DNA from: Mesorhizobium ciceri biovar biserrulae WSM1271
Lineage (GTDB): Bacteria; Pseudomonadota; Alphaproteobacteria; Rhizobiales; Rhizobiaceae
DNA: 64,000 nucleotides
Reading direction: 5' to 3'
Assembly (NCBI RefSeq): GCF_000185905.1
Contig: NC_014923.1
Location: forward strand, 310,001-374,000
Every line of letters starts with the position of its first letter. The first letter of the stretch is position 1. The position numbers and the translations under genes are program-made. Below, in pieces: positions 53,249 to 62,331 of the stretch. The notes beneath the pieces were generated by a model, which was not told the DNA's origin, made no database searches, and saw only the letters and a program-made list of their open reading frames with translations.

Positions 53249-54730
53249 TTATTTTCGGGGAGGAATCGCCGGCACTTCGGCTTGGCTCGGCTCCAGTTTG
53301 CGACCGAGGTCGACAGCGTCGCGCAGCACGGCGAGATGCGAGCGCGGCTGATCGCCGGCGGCAACCTCGATACCGGTCGCCGCCAACGACCAGTACAGCG
53401 TGTGGGTGAAGACACGGCCGAGGGAACCGCGCAGCTCGACCTGGATGTTTTCTATGCCCGGGCCGAAATTCTCCGCCATCGGCCCGGAGATCGGGTCGCC
53501 CGTCAGCCAACCGTTGCCGCGGTCGAAGATATTGGTCCAGCGCGTCGCAGCAAACACCGCGCCATGATGCACCGCCCGCTGCGGCTTGCCGGAAGAACGG
53601 TTGCGCCCTTCCTGATAAAGCACGGTGCCACCGGCCGCCGCTCCCTCGGCAATCGGCGGACATGCCGAGAACAGGCGTTCGGCGATGCCGCGCCTGAATT
53701 CGGCGAGATTGTGCGTCACCAGAAATTCGCTGTGGGTCAGCGGGCTACCAAGCGTGACGAAATCGCTGATCTTCCAAGGCCGATGGTTGTCGTCCCTGGT
53801 GCGCAGTTGGCGATAGAGCTCCCACTGATCGCGCCGGAACCCGGCAAGGTCGTCAAGGCTGCCGGGCCATGCCGAGCCGTCGGCAACAAGCGTCGCCTTG
53901 TCGATGGCGTGGATAGCTTTCAGTTTCGCCTTGTCGCGGATGGCCTCCAGTTTTCGGGGCCTGAAATCGGACCATAAGATCTGCAACAGGTCATAGGCGA
54001 TCATCGAGCCGAGGCTGTGCGAGACCAGCACGATGCGATCGTAGGTATCGTCCATCATCAGACGCTTCAGCAGCTTCAGGCCGCGGTCGCGGATCAGCGC
54101 CCGCTTCTCTACCGTGGCCGCTTCAGCGCGCACATAGGCCGCGACATCGCCGAAATAGGGAAGGCCAAAACGGTCCACCGACCAGATGACGAACGAGGCC
54201 AGGATGGTGACGAGGACGCCGACGGTCCACGAAATCTGCTGCTGCCAAACCGACGTCGCAAGCGCGAGCGTCGCGACCAGGACGATGATGACGGCAACCA
54301 GGGTGACCAGATAGAGCTTTCGGGCGTCCGGCGGTATGTCGGCGGGCTTGCGCCACAGCAGATTTGTCACCCAGGCGGCAAGCCGGCCTCGCGTCGTGCC
54401 CTGCGTGATGTCGGCCCAGTAAAGCTCGTAGAAGTCGGTGCGGCGGCCATCGACATCGTAGGGCGTGGTGATGCGGCGAAGTTCGTACGAATTGGTCCGG
54501 CTGTCGGGAGTGATCCAGCTCTGGTTGATCTTCGCGCCGGCGGGGTCGGCCGGATCGGCGACATGGGCATAAAACGGCGCGCGGTTGGGGTCATGGCTCC
54601 AGACAGCCTGGACAAAGCCTCGCAGCGTATCCATCGGCCGCTGTTCACCCATACCATGCACGATCACCACCGCCTGGCCAGGCTTGCGCGGCGCTTTCCC
54701 GGCGGGCGGCGATGCGATCGGGTCAGGCAC
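53249..54730 (-). CDS. membrane-anchored alpha/beta-hydrolase-like protein
   Basis: About 493 residues. A-V-V-I-V-H-G-M-G-E-Q near residue 20 is the oxyanion region of lipases; V-S-H-S-L-G-S-M near 237 is the nucleophile elbow G-x-S-x-G variant with H-S-L-G. Two membrane segments (about residues 140-160 and 165-185) split the hydrolase fold between the N-terminal strand and the elbow. GTG 54730 has GGAG 7 bases upstream; TTG 54751 is an alternative. Substrate unknown; no operon partner, as terminators lie on both sides. Confidence 0.68.
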   Translation of the reverse strand: MPDPIASPPAGKAPRKPGQAVVIVHGMGEQRPMDTLRGFVQAVWSHDPNRAPFYAHVADPADPAGAKINQSWITPDSRTNSYELRRITTPYDVDGRRTDFYELYWADITQGTTRGRLAAWVTNLLWRKPADIPPDARKLYLVTLVAVIIVLVATLALATSVWQQQISWTVGVLVTILASFVIWSVDRFGLPYFGDVAAYVRAEAATVEKRALIRDRGLKLLKRLMMDDTYDRIVLVSHSLGSMIAYDLLQILWSDFRPRKLEAIRDKAKLKAIHAIDKATLVADGSAWPGSLDDLAGFRRDQWELYRQLRTRDDNHRPWKISDFVTLGSPLTHSEFLVTHNLAEFRRGIAERLFSACPPIAEGAAAGGTVLYQEGRNRSSGKPQRAVHHGAVFAATRWTNIFDRGNGWLTGDPISGPMAENFGPGIENIQVELRGSLGRVFTHTLYWSLAATGIEVAAGDQPRSHLAVLRDAVDLGRKLEPSQAEVPAIPPRK

Positions 54731-54807
54731 CAACGTCTCCGTCGACGACAATCCCGCCGTCGAGGCGGGAATTCGTCATCGTAGCGCCGAAATCGCCGTC
54801 GAGCCAA

Positions 54808-54832
54808 GAAAAAGCCCGGCGCGAAGCCGGGC
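54808..54832 (-). terminator. intrinsic terminator of the pnt operon
   Basis: On the minus strand GCCCGGC-TTCGC-GCCGGGC followed by TTTTTCTT. It lies 32 bases after the pntB stop and separates pntB from the hydrolase gene. Confidence 0.88.
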
Positions 54833-54864
54833 GATTCTTGGCGTGTCCCGGCGCTTATCCCGGA

Positions 54865-56262
54865 TCAGTGATCCATGGCTTTGACGATCTCTTCGGTCAT
54901 CTTCTTGGCGTCGCCGAGCAGCATCATGGTGCCGTCCTTGTAGAACAGCGTGTTGTCGATACCGGCATAGCCGGAACCGAGCGAGCGCTTGACGAACAGG
55001 CAGGTGCGCGCCTTGTCGACGTCGAGGATCGGCATGCCGTAGATGGGTGAGGACTTGTCGTCGCGCGCGGACGGGTTGGTGACGTCGTTGGCGCCGATGA
55101 CATAGGCAACGTCGGCTTGCGCGAACTCAGAGTTGATGTCCTCAAGCTCGAACACCTCGTCGTAGGGCACATTGGCTTCGGCGAGCAGCACGTTCATGTG
55201 GCCGGGCATGCGGCCGGCGACCGGGTGGATGGCGTACTTCACGTCGACGCCATTGGCCTTGAGCTTGTCGGCCATTTCACGCAGCGCATGCTGCGCCTGG
55301 GCGACCGCCATGCCGTAGCCCGGCACGATGATGACTTTCTGGGCGTTCATCATGAGGTAGGCGGCATCGTCGGCAGAACCCTGCTTGACCGTGCGTTCGA
55401 TGCCGTCATCGGCGGCCGCTGCCGTCTCCCCACCGAAGCCGCCGAGAATGACCGAGATGAAGCTTCGGTTCATGCCCTTGCACATGATGTAGGACAGGAT
55501 CGCGCCGGATGAGCCGACCAGCGCGCCGGTGATGATCAGCGCCAGATTGCCGAGCGTGAAGCCCAGCGCCGCCGCCGCCCAGCCGGAATAGGAATTCAGC
55601 ATCGAGACGACGACCGGCATGTCGGCGCCGCCGATCGGGATGATCAGCAGGATACCGAGCACCAGCGAGGCGGCAACGATCAGCCAGAAGACCAGCTTGG
55701 ACTCGGTGGTGACCAGCAACACGATCAGCACGACGAGCGCGATGGCAAGTGCGGCGTTGATGAAGTGGCGTGCGCCGATCATGATCGGCTTGCCGGACAT
55801 GCGGCCATCGAGCTTGAGGAAAGCGATGACCGAGCCGGTGAAGGTGATGGCGCCGATGGCGACGCCAAGGCTCATCTCGATCAGGGCCTGGGCATGAATG
55901 TCGCCATCCGTGCCGATGCCGAAGCTTTCCGGGGCATAGATCGCGGCAGCCGCCACCATGACGGCGGCGAGGCCGACCAGCGAGTGGAAGGCAGCGACCA
56001 GCTGCGGCATCGAGGTCATGGCGATGCGGCGCGCGGTAACGGCGCCGACGCCGCCGCCAATGGCAAGGCCGAGCACGATCAGGCCGAAGCGACCGGCGGA
56101 CGGGGTCGCCAGAGCCAGTGTGGTGGCGATGGCAATACCCATGCCGATCATGCCGTAGAGATTGCCCTGGCGGCTGGTGGTCGGATGCGACAGGCCGCGC
56201 AGCGCCATGATGAACAGGACACCGGAGACGAGGTAGAGGAAGGACGCGAAGTTGGCGTTCAT
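54865..56262 (-). CDS. pntB: NAD(P) transhydrogenase subunit beta
   Basis: 465 residues. The N-terminal half has about nine membrane helices; the C-terminal domain III binds NADP(H) with G-Y-G-M-A-V-A-Q-A-Q near residue 315, H-P-V-A-G-R-M-P-G-H-M-N near 345 and G-A-N-D-V-T-N-P near 390. Together with PntAA and PntAB it couples proton flow to NADPH formation. It starts 6 bases after pntAB and is followed by a strong terminator. Confidence 0.95.
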   Translation of the reverse strand: MNANFASFLYLVSGVLFIMALRGLSHPTTSRQGNLYGMIGMGIAIATTLALATPSAGRFGLIVLGLAIGGGVGAVTARRIAMTSMPQLVAAFHSLVGLAAVMVAAAAIYAPESFGIGTDGDIHAQALIEMSLGVAIGAITFTGSVIAFLKLDGRMSGKPIMIGARHFINAALAIALVVLIVLLVTTESKLVFWLIVAASLVLGILLIIPIGGADMPVVVSMLNSYSGWAAAALGFTLGNLALIITGALVGSSGAILSYIMCKGMNRSFISVILGGFGGETAAAADDGIERTVKQGSADDAAYLMMNAQKVIIVPGYGMAVAQAQHALREMADKLKANGVDVKYAIHPVAGRMPGHMNVLLAEANVPYDEVFELEDINSEFAQADVAYVIGANDVTNPSARDDKSSPIYGMPILDVDKARTCLFVKRSLGSGYAGIDNTLFYKDGTMMLLGDAKKMTEEIVKAMDH

Positions 56263-56268
56263 GGCGCT

Positions 56269-56694
56269 CTACTTGTCCTTCTTCTTGTACATGGCCAGCA
56301 TGCGCTGGGTGACGAGGAAGCCGCCGAAGATGTTGACCGAAACCAGCATCAGCGCGACGAAGCCGAAGCCCGCGGCAATGCCGGAGGCGGCGATGCCGAC
56401 GGCAAGCAGCGCGCCGACGACGATGACCGAGGAGATGGCATTGGTGACGGCCATCAGCGGCGTATGCAGTGCGGGGGTCACCGACCAGACGACGTAGTAG
56501 CCGACGAAGATCGCCAGGACGAAGATGGCGAAGCGGAAGACGAAGGGATCGATGGCTCCGCCGGAGAGCGCATGCGCGGCATCACCGGCTGCGTCAGTGC
56601 CGCCGGGCGCGGTCGCCATATTGTGCACCGCCAGCCGGACGGCGGCGGAGGCCTGGTCGAGCTGGTCGAGGGCTTTCTGCAGGGTCTGGTCCAT
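56269..56694 (-). CDS. pntAB: NAD(P) transhydrogenase subunit alpha 2 (membrane part)
   Basis: 141 residues. Hydrophobic helices ([16 protein letters not shown] near residue 52; [12 protein letters not shown] near 80) are those of the PntA C-terminal domain, encoded separately as in other alphaproteobacteria. ATG 56694 shares a base with the upstream stop (TGATG); GTG 56697 is equally possible. A 45-residue N-terminal extension rich in Ala precedes the first helix. Confidence 0.9.
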   Translation of the reverse strand: MDQTLQKALDQLDQASAAVRLAVHNMATAPGGTDAAGDAAHALSGGAIDPFVFRFAIFVLAIFVGYYVVWSVTPALHTPLMAVTNAISSVIVVGALLAVGIAASGIAAGFGFVALMLVSVNIFGGFLVTQRMLAMYKKKDK

Positions 56695-57974
56695 CACGCG
56701 ATCCCTTTCGGCTTCGACGAGGGCGACTTGGGTGCGGCCGCCTTCTTGGGCGCGGCTTTCTTGGGCGAAGCATCGGCGACCATGGTCTTGGCCGGGATCG
56801 CGGCCGGCTCGACATATTGGCCCTTTGCCGGCTGCTGGTCGGCTTTCACGAAAGCCGGATGAACCACCTTGCCGCCATCGGTCAGCATCGTTGCCTTGAC
56901 CAGATCGTCGTCGCGATTGATGGCAAGCGTCTTGGTCGTCTTGTCGACCAGCGTCTCGAGAAAGGCGAACAGGTTCCTGGCATAAAGCAGCGAGGCCGAC
57001 GCCGCGATGCGGCCAGGCACATTGAGATGGCCGACAATCTTGACGTTGTTGGCGGTGGTGACCACCTTGCCGGCTTCGGCGCCCTCGACATTGCCGCCGC
57101 GCTCGACCGCGAGGTCGACGATCACCGAGCCCGGCTTCATCGAAGCGACCATCGCCGCCGAGACCAGCTTGGGCGCCGGCCGGCCGGGAATGAGCGCCGT
57201 GGTGATGACGATATCCTGCTTGGCGATGTGCTCTGATGTGAGTGCCGCCTGCTTGGCCTGATATTCCTTCGACATTTCCTTGGCGTAGCCGCCGGCCGTT
57301 TCGGCCGCCTTGAATTCCTCGTCCTCGACCGCGAGGAACTTGGCGCCGAGCGAGGCGACCTGTTCCTTGGCGGCGGGGCGAACGTCGGTGGCGGTGACGA
57401 CCGCACCAAGCCGGCGCGCGGTGGCGATCGCCTGCAGGCCAGCGACGCCAACGCCCATGATGAAGACCTTCGCCGCCGGCACCGTGCCGGCCGCCGTCAT
57501 CATCATCGGCAAGGCGCGGTCATATTCCGAAGCCCCGTCGATCACCGCCTGATAGCCGGCCAAATTGGCCTGCGAGGACAAGACGTCCATCGACTGCGCG
57601 CGGGTGATCCGGGGCATGAATTCCATCGAGAAAGCGGTGACGCCGGCCTTGGCAAGAGCTGCCACGGCGGCATCGTTGCCGTAGGGGTCCATGATGGCGA
57701 TCACAGCCGCGCCGGGCTTGTAGCTCTTCAGCTCGGCATCACCAGGCCGGCGCACCTTCAGCACCACATCGGCCTTGGCGACATCGGAAGCCTTGCCGAT
57801 AGCAGCGCCGGCGCTCGCATAGTCGGCATCGATGATGCGCGATTTCAGACCGGCACCGGCCTCGACGACGACGTCGAAGCCCAACGCCGCCAGCCGTTTC
57901 ACCGTATCGGGCGAAGCCGCGACGCGCGGCTCGTTGGCATCGAGCTCACGAGGGATGAAAACCGTCTGTCCCAC
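56694..57974 (-). CDS. pntAA: NAD(P) transhydrogenase subunit alpha 1 (NAD-binding)
   Basis: 426 residues from GTG 57974 ([10 protein letters not shown]), with AGGA upstream. Two-domain alanine dehydrogenase/PNT fold: R-V-A-A-S-P near residue 16, the mobile catalytic loop region, and [10 protein letters not shown] near 183 for NAD(H). The last 50 residues form a Lys/Ala/Pro linker ([12 protein letters not shown]) of low complexity. Soluble part of the PntAA-PntAB-PntB complex. Confidence 0.94.
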   Translation of the reverse strand: MGQTVFIPRELDANEPRVAASPDTVKRLAALGFDVVVEAGAGLKSRIIDADYASAGAAIGKASDVAKADVVLKVRRPGDAELKSYKPGAAVIAIMDPYGNDAAVAALAKAGVTAFSMEFMPRITRAQSMDVLSSQANLAGYQAVIDGASEYDRALPMMMTAAGTVPAAKVFIMGVGVAGLQAIATARRLGAVVTATDVRPAAKEQVASLGAKFLAVEDEEFKAAETAGGYAKEMSKEYQAKQAALTSEHIAKQDIVITTALIPGRPAPKLVSAAMVASMKPGSVIVDLAVERGGNVEGAEAGKVVTTANNVKIVGHLNVPGRIAASASLLYARNLFAFLETLVDKTTKTLAINRDDDLVKATMLTDGGKVVHPAFVKADQQPAKGQYVEPAAIPAKTMVADASPKKAAPKKAAAPKSPSSKPKGIA

Positions 57975-58059
57975 CGCATGATCCTTTCGGCCGGAAGCTA
58001 TTTCCCGCAAGACGCCGGCCGGCCTCGCGGCGGCGCCGTGGACAAGATGTCGGAAAAAT

Positions 58060-58284
58060 CTATCGGAGGATAAAGGCGCCGACAGCCAGAATCAGCACGA
58101 ACAGAATGGTCGCCGAGAAGAAGCCGCCCGCGAAGAAGCCGAAGGCCATCGCCAGGAGCAGGGCGCCACAAAACAGCGAGCCGTACTTGGCCAGCGCGAG
58201 GAAGCCGGCATAGGTGCGGTCATGCTCGGCATAGTCCATCTTCGCGCCCAGTTCGACAGGACCAGTCGGCGAGTGATCAGCCAT
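58060..58284 (-). CDS. aa3-type cytochrome c oxidase subunit IV
   Basis: 74 residues from ATG 58284 with AAGGGG upstream. The C-terminal D-Y-A-E-H-D-R-T-Y-A-G-F-L motif followed by two hydrophobic segments fits the small bacterial aa3 oxidase subunit IV family (COX4_pro_2), a single- or double-span accessory subunit of the respiratory oxidase. It is encoded 85 bases upstream of pntAA on the same strand, so possibly cotranscribed; the main oxidase genes are elsewhere. Confidence 0.85.
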   Translation of the reverse strand: MADHSPTGPVELGAKMDYAEHDRTYAGFLALAKYGSLFCGALLLAMAFGFFAGGFFSATILFVLILAVGAFILR

Positions 58285-58489
58285 AGGAATACCCCTTCGA
58301 AGACATCTTTCAGGCACATAGCGAAAAGCCGCGCCGAGAGCAATGGCGCTATTGCGCACAACAACCGACAACTGCCTCAAAGAAAGATTGAAGCCAGCAG
58401 TCGACGCCGCGACGGAGTCCGATCGCTGGATTCTGATGCTTGATGCGGAACTCCGAAGGGCGGACGCTTGCGTGGCCTAAGCCGGCGCC

Positions 58490-58639
58490 TCAGCCGGCTA
58501 GATGCGGAAATAGCCCGAGCAACCCGACGACGATCAGATAGAGCGCGACGATGTAGTTCAACAGCCTTGGCATGACCAGGATCAGCACGCCGGCGATCAG
58601 CGAGATGAGCGGGGTTAGCGCAAGTGTGGAAATGGTCAT
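58490..58639 (-). CDS. DUF3096-type membrane peptide
   Basis: 49 residues from ATG 58639 to TGA 58490-58492, with GAGGG upstream. The product begins M-T-I-S-T-L-A-L-T-P-L-I-S-L-I-A-G and continues I-L-V-M-P-R-L-L-N-Y-I-V-A, the conserved core of the DUF3096 family: two membrane spans joined by P-R-L-L-N. Function unknown. It lies 120 bases downstream of the FeeM-like gene on the same strand. Confidence 0.85.
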   Translation of the reverse strand: MTISTLALTPLISLIAGVLILVMPRLLNYIVALYLIVVGLLGLFPHLAG

Positions 58640-58759
58640 GGCGGGGTTCCCTCAAAAACCTCAGATCGACCCGGAGCGCTGCTCGTGGCCTCACCCAGAA
58701 CGCCGAAGTCGCCAAAAGGCTCCTGTCGGCCCTGCAAAATCGTGTGGATCCCTGCCGTA

Positions 58760-59542
58760 TCAGGCGGCTTCGTGATAGTATTTTGCCGTCGGCAGGATGG
58801 TCAGCGGCGCGAGTTCCCCGACATGCGGCGTATCGAACAGCATGCGCTGCTCCATTGGCGTCGAGCGGAAGAACGGGAACCGTGAGAAGGACCGCTCGCG
58901 GATTGCGTTGACGTCGGCGCGGTAGAGCACGACCTTGTTGAAAACGCCCGGATAGGCGCGCGACTCGCTGATCTTCTCCGAGTAGTAGATACGCTTGTAG
59001 AAGCCGGCGTGATCCTCGCGAATGGTCGACAGGCAGTAGGGCGCGTTGAAATGGAAGCACGCCATGCCGGCCAGCCGCAGCGTCAGGTAGGGAATCTGCG
59101 GGTAGACGCGCGACCATTCGGGATCGGACGCAAACCGGCTGGGACAGATGAAGCTCAGCCCGTCACGAAGCATCGGCATGACGATGTCGCCAAAGGCCTT
59201 GGTGGAAGGCGACATCGGCGTCGCCAAGGTGACGTGATGGATACGCAGCGTGCTGACGAGTTCCTGGTCGATATAGACCCCGAAGCGGTACACATTCGGT
59301 GCCTCGTCGAGCTCATCGTGAATGGTATGGTTTTCGTTGTCGGGCACCATATCGTTCGAGCGATATGACTTGTAGCGCAGGCGGTAGATGTCCTCGAGAT
59401 CTTCGCCCTTGTCGCAGCGGCGGTACTCTGTCCGCTCAAGCATCGCCGAAACGTTGCGGGCGAAGCTGGACATGGTGTCGGCGGCGTCCTTGCCGTCCTC
59501 GCCCGTCACCGGACGAAGCGAACTCAACTGCACAATCATCAA
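58760..59542 (-). CDS. FeeM-like N-acyl amino acid synthase family protein
   Basis: 260 residues. The layout follows the autoinducer-synthase/GNAT fold: Y-R-L-R-Y-K-S-Y near residue 52 (as in LuxI-like R-x-x-x-Y/F), D-x-x-D-E, then S-T-L-R-I-H-H-V near 97 and P-S-R-F-A-S-D-P near 135. These are traits of FeeM-type enzymes, which join an acyl chain from acyl-ACP to an aromatic amino acid. No luxR or nearby acyl carrier gene is present. ATG 59542 and 59539 both possible. Confidence 0.72.
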   Translation of the reverse strand: MMIVQLSSLRPVTGEDGKDAADTMSSFARNVSAMLERTEYRRCDKGEDLEDIYRLRYKSYRSNDMVPDNENHTIHDELDEAPNVYRFGVYIDQELVSTLRIHHVTLATPMSPSTKAFGDIVMPMLRDGLSFICPSRFASDPEWSRVYPQIPYLTLRLAGMACFHFNAPYCLSTIREDHAGFYKRIYYSEKISESRAYPGVFNKVVLYRADVNAIRERSFSRFPFFRSTPMEQRMLFDTPHVGELAPLTILPTAKYYHEAA

Positions 59543-59874
59543 CTCAATCCCCGTACATTGCCGCCGCGATCCGACACTACGACAGGGTCTTGGGATGTAA
59601 AAGATGAAAACAGGAAGCAGCCCGTTTACCAGTCGTTAAGGTTAACGATTGCTAAAATAAAACTAAAATTGGTGGTTTTCTTCGTTTTCTGCGTCGCGAC
59701 GGGGAAAGAGCGTGTCTCGAACATGACGGGAAGCGGCTGAAATTCTGGCATGGCCCGCGATGTGCAAAGAAACCTCGAATGCAGTGAATGCCTAAAGCCT
59801 GGGCGCCTGTTCAATCCTGATGGAAACAGGGATGGGCTCTCAGTGCCTGGGCACCATGCGCCAGGCGCCGCAAA
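59543..59874. other. 332-base gap with FeeM promoter region and CtrA-like box
   Basis: The 59630-59700 part is AT-rich. A perfect 6-base inverted repeat CGTTAA-GG-TTAACG covers 59634-59647, and TTAA-N7-TAAA (59642-59656) is one base off the CtrA box TTAA-N7-TTAA. It lies about 100 bases before the FeeM-like start. The rest (59700-59874), downstream of the GGDEF/EAL gene, holds no clear terminator or gene; a short repeat TGCCTGGGCACCATGCGCCAGGCG near its end can fold into a small hairpin (described by position 59843-59868). Confidence 0.45.
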
Positions 59875-62187
59875 TCAGCGGCGTACCGCCTTTTTGGCGG
59901 TCCTGATATCCTTGGCGAAGGGCCATACCGTGTTCGACATCGTCTCGATGCCGGAAGCGCTGAGCGCCGAACCGAACAGGAACCCCTGGACAAGATCAGG
60001 CTTGACCTGCAGCGCCAGGATCTTGAGCTGCTCGAAGGTCTCGACCCCTTCGACGGTCACCGAAAGCCCCAGCGGCCGCGACAGGTTGACGATACCCTTG
60101 AGCAGCTCGAGCGAACGGGGATTCTGGGTGACGTCCATCAGGAAAGAGCGGTCGATCTTGATCTTGTCGAGCGGCAGCTTGTGCAGGTAGCTCAGGCTCG
60201 AATAGCCGGTGCCGAAATCGTCGAGCGCGATGCGCACGCCAAGCTGCTTCAGCTCCTCAATATACTGGCGCGTCAGCGACTTGTCATCGAGCAGCGCCGT
60301 TTCGGTGACCTCGATCTCGAGCCTACTGGCGGCGAGGCCGGAGCCGGCCAACGCATCGCGAACCTTCTGGATGACATCGCGGCTGCGGAAATCCTTGGCC
60401 GAGAGATTGACCGAGACGCTGGTCTGGTCGGGCCATTTGGCGCATTCGGCGCAGGCTGCCTGCAGCACGAAGGTGCTGATCTCGGAAATGATGCCCATTT
60501 CCTCGGCCAGCGGAATGAAGATGCTGGGCGAGATTGGCCCGAGATCTGGATGATCCCACCGGCACAGCGCCTCGCAACTGGCGATACGCATTGTGCTCAT
60601 CGCCACGATCGGCTGATAGACCACCCGCAGGCTCTTGCCCTCTACCGCGGTGCGCAGATCCGCCTTCATCAGCTGACGGTTGCGGAAGGCGGCATCCATC
60701 GAAGCTTCGAACAATCGCCAGCTGTTCTTGCCGAGTTCCTTGGCCTTGTAGAGCGCCAGGTCCGCCTTCACGATCATGGCGTCGACATCGGTATCCTTGA
60801 CCCGTGACAGCACCGCGCCGCCGCTGGCCTGAATGCGCAGCCCGTGACCGGCGACGTCGACTTCCCCTTGCAGGCCGGCGAAAATCTCGTCGAGCTGGCT
60901 GGTCAGATGGCTCTCATCCTCGACGCGGTCGAAGAAGATCATGAACTCGTCGCCACCGAAACGGCTGACCGTGATATCTTGCTTGGCAATGGCGCCAAGC
61001 CGCTCGGCAACGGCATAGATCAAGCCGTCGCCGATCGGATGGCCAAGCGTGTCGTTGACGCTCTTGAAATCGTCGAGATCGAGCACCGCAAGGCCGCAGA
61101 GACGGTCGCGATCGCCGGACGCCATGGCCTCGCCCACCAATTCATGGAAATAGGCGCGGTTGGGCAGGCCGGTGAGATTGTCGTAGCGTGCCATGAAGCG
61201 GATCTTGTCTTCCGCCTCGACACGGGCGGTGACGTCCTCGAAGGTGATGACGCCCAGTTCCTGGCTGCCCTCGCGAGCCGAGAACTCGTAATGCTGGCCG
61301 TTGGCGAGGGAAACCAGCACCTTGCGGTCGCGACCCTCACGCAGCGCACGCGTCAGCTGCGCCTCGATGTAGCGGCAATCCTTGGGCGCCAGCATGCCGC
61401 CGGCGACACCGCGCATCAACAGACCGTGGATCGACCGTCCGAGCAGCGCGTCGGGCGACTTGAGCGACATCAGATGCGCGGCCTCGGCATTGGCCACCGC
61501 GACGCGGCCGTCCGGACCGAGCATGACAAGGCCGTGCGACATGGTGTTGAGCGCCCGGTTGAAGCGCTGGGCAATGCGGTTGGCCTTCTTCTCTTCCGAG
61601 ACGGCCGCAAAAAGCACATCGCGTACGGTGTTGGCGAATTTCCGGATGGCGAACAGGAACGGCGCCGACAGGAGCCCGAGGAGGACATGGTAGATGTCGC
61701 CGCGCAGCAGGAAGCCAAGCGAGATCGGCCAGGTCAAGGCAATGGTCAGGATGGTGACCATGCGCGGCGAGCCGTAGTTGCGGCCGGCGATGGAGGTCGC
61801 CGTCGCCAGCGTCAGGCAAACGGAGGCGATTTCGGCGAAACCATCGCGCGCGAAATAGATGCCGAGCAGGCAGAAAGCGCCAAGCGTCAAGCCATGCAGG
61901 GAGCCATAGAGAATGTAGTCATTCTCACGCTTGTGCGCCTCTTCCCAGGTCGTCGGCGACGGCATGCTGTTGTATTTTCGAAAGTTTCTCATGCGGAACA
62001 CACCGACGAGAACCATCGAGATCGCGACCAGCAAATACCGCGGATCGCCGCTCTTCCACCAGACCAGGCCGATCAGGAAAGTCTGCGCGAGAATGCCGAT
62101 CGAAAGCGTCAGCCCGTCGCGAAACAGGGTTTCCACGAACGGAATATAGACGTCGACCGGGATCTCGTTCTTTTTTCGCAGATTCAA
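59875..62187 (-). CDS. membrane GGDEF/EAL cyclic-di-GMP enzyme with PAS-like domain
   Basis: 770 residues. Five to six membrane helices in the first 190 residues, a PAS-like sensor (about 205-325; F-N-R-A-L-N-T-M-S-H-G-L), GGDEF domain (about 330-490) with intact F-G-G-D-E-F, and EAL domain (about 505-755) with C-E-A-L-C-R-W, V-N-L-S-A-K-D-F and D-D-F-G-T-G-Y-S-S. Both sites look active, so it could make or break c-di-GMP. The residues before GGDEF lack the R-x-x-D inhibitory site. Monocistronic in appearance. Confidence 0.9.
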   Translation of the reverse strand: MNLRKKNEIPVDVYIPFVETLFRDGLTLSIGILAQTFLIGLVWWKSGDPRYLLVAISMVLVGVFRMRNFRKYNSMPSPTTWEEAHKRENDYILYGSLHGLTLGAFCLLGIYFARDGFAEIASVCLTLATATSIAGRNYGSPRMVTILTIALTWPISLGFLLRGDIYHVLLGLLSAPFLFAIRKFANTVRDVLFAAVSEEKKANRIAQRFNRALNTMSHGLVMLGPDGRVAVANAEAAHLMSLKSPDALLGRSIHGLLMRGVAGGMLAPKDCRYIEAQLTRALREGRDRKVLVSLANGQHYEFSAREGSQELGVITFEDVTARVEAEDKIRFMARYDNLTGLPNRAYFHELVGEAMASGDRDRLCGLAVLDLDDFKSVNDTLGHPIGDGLIYAVAERLGAIAKQDITVSRFGGDEFMIFFDRVEDESHLTSQLDEIFAGLQGEVDVAGHGLRIQASGGAVLSRVKDTDVDAMIVKADLALYKAKELGKNSWRLFEASMDAAFRNRQLMKADLRTAVEGKSLRVVYQPIVAMSTMRIASCEALCRWDHPDLGPISPSIFIPLAEEMGIISEISTFVLQAACAECAKWPDQTSVSVNLSAKDFRSRDVIQKVRDALAGSGLAASRLEIEVTETALLDDKSLTRQYIEELKQLGVRIALDDFGTGYSSLSYLHKLPLDKIKIDRSFLMDVTQNPRSLELLKGIVNLSRPLGLSVTVEGVETFEQLKILALQVKPDLVQGFLFGSALSASGIETMSNTVWPFAKDIRTAKKAVRR

Positions 62188-62331
62188 CGCCTGAATCCCA
62201 ACCCTGGGGAGCCAAGCAGTGCCACATCCGCCTTAAGAAAGATTTAGAGAGACCCTCGCGCTCCTGCCGTCAAGCCGGGTGACGCAGCGGAAAGCAAGGA
62301 AACTGTCGTTCAGGTAAACAAGGCGTATCGA

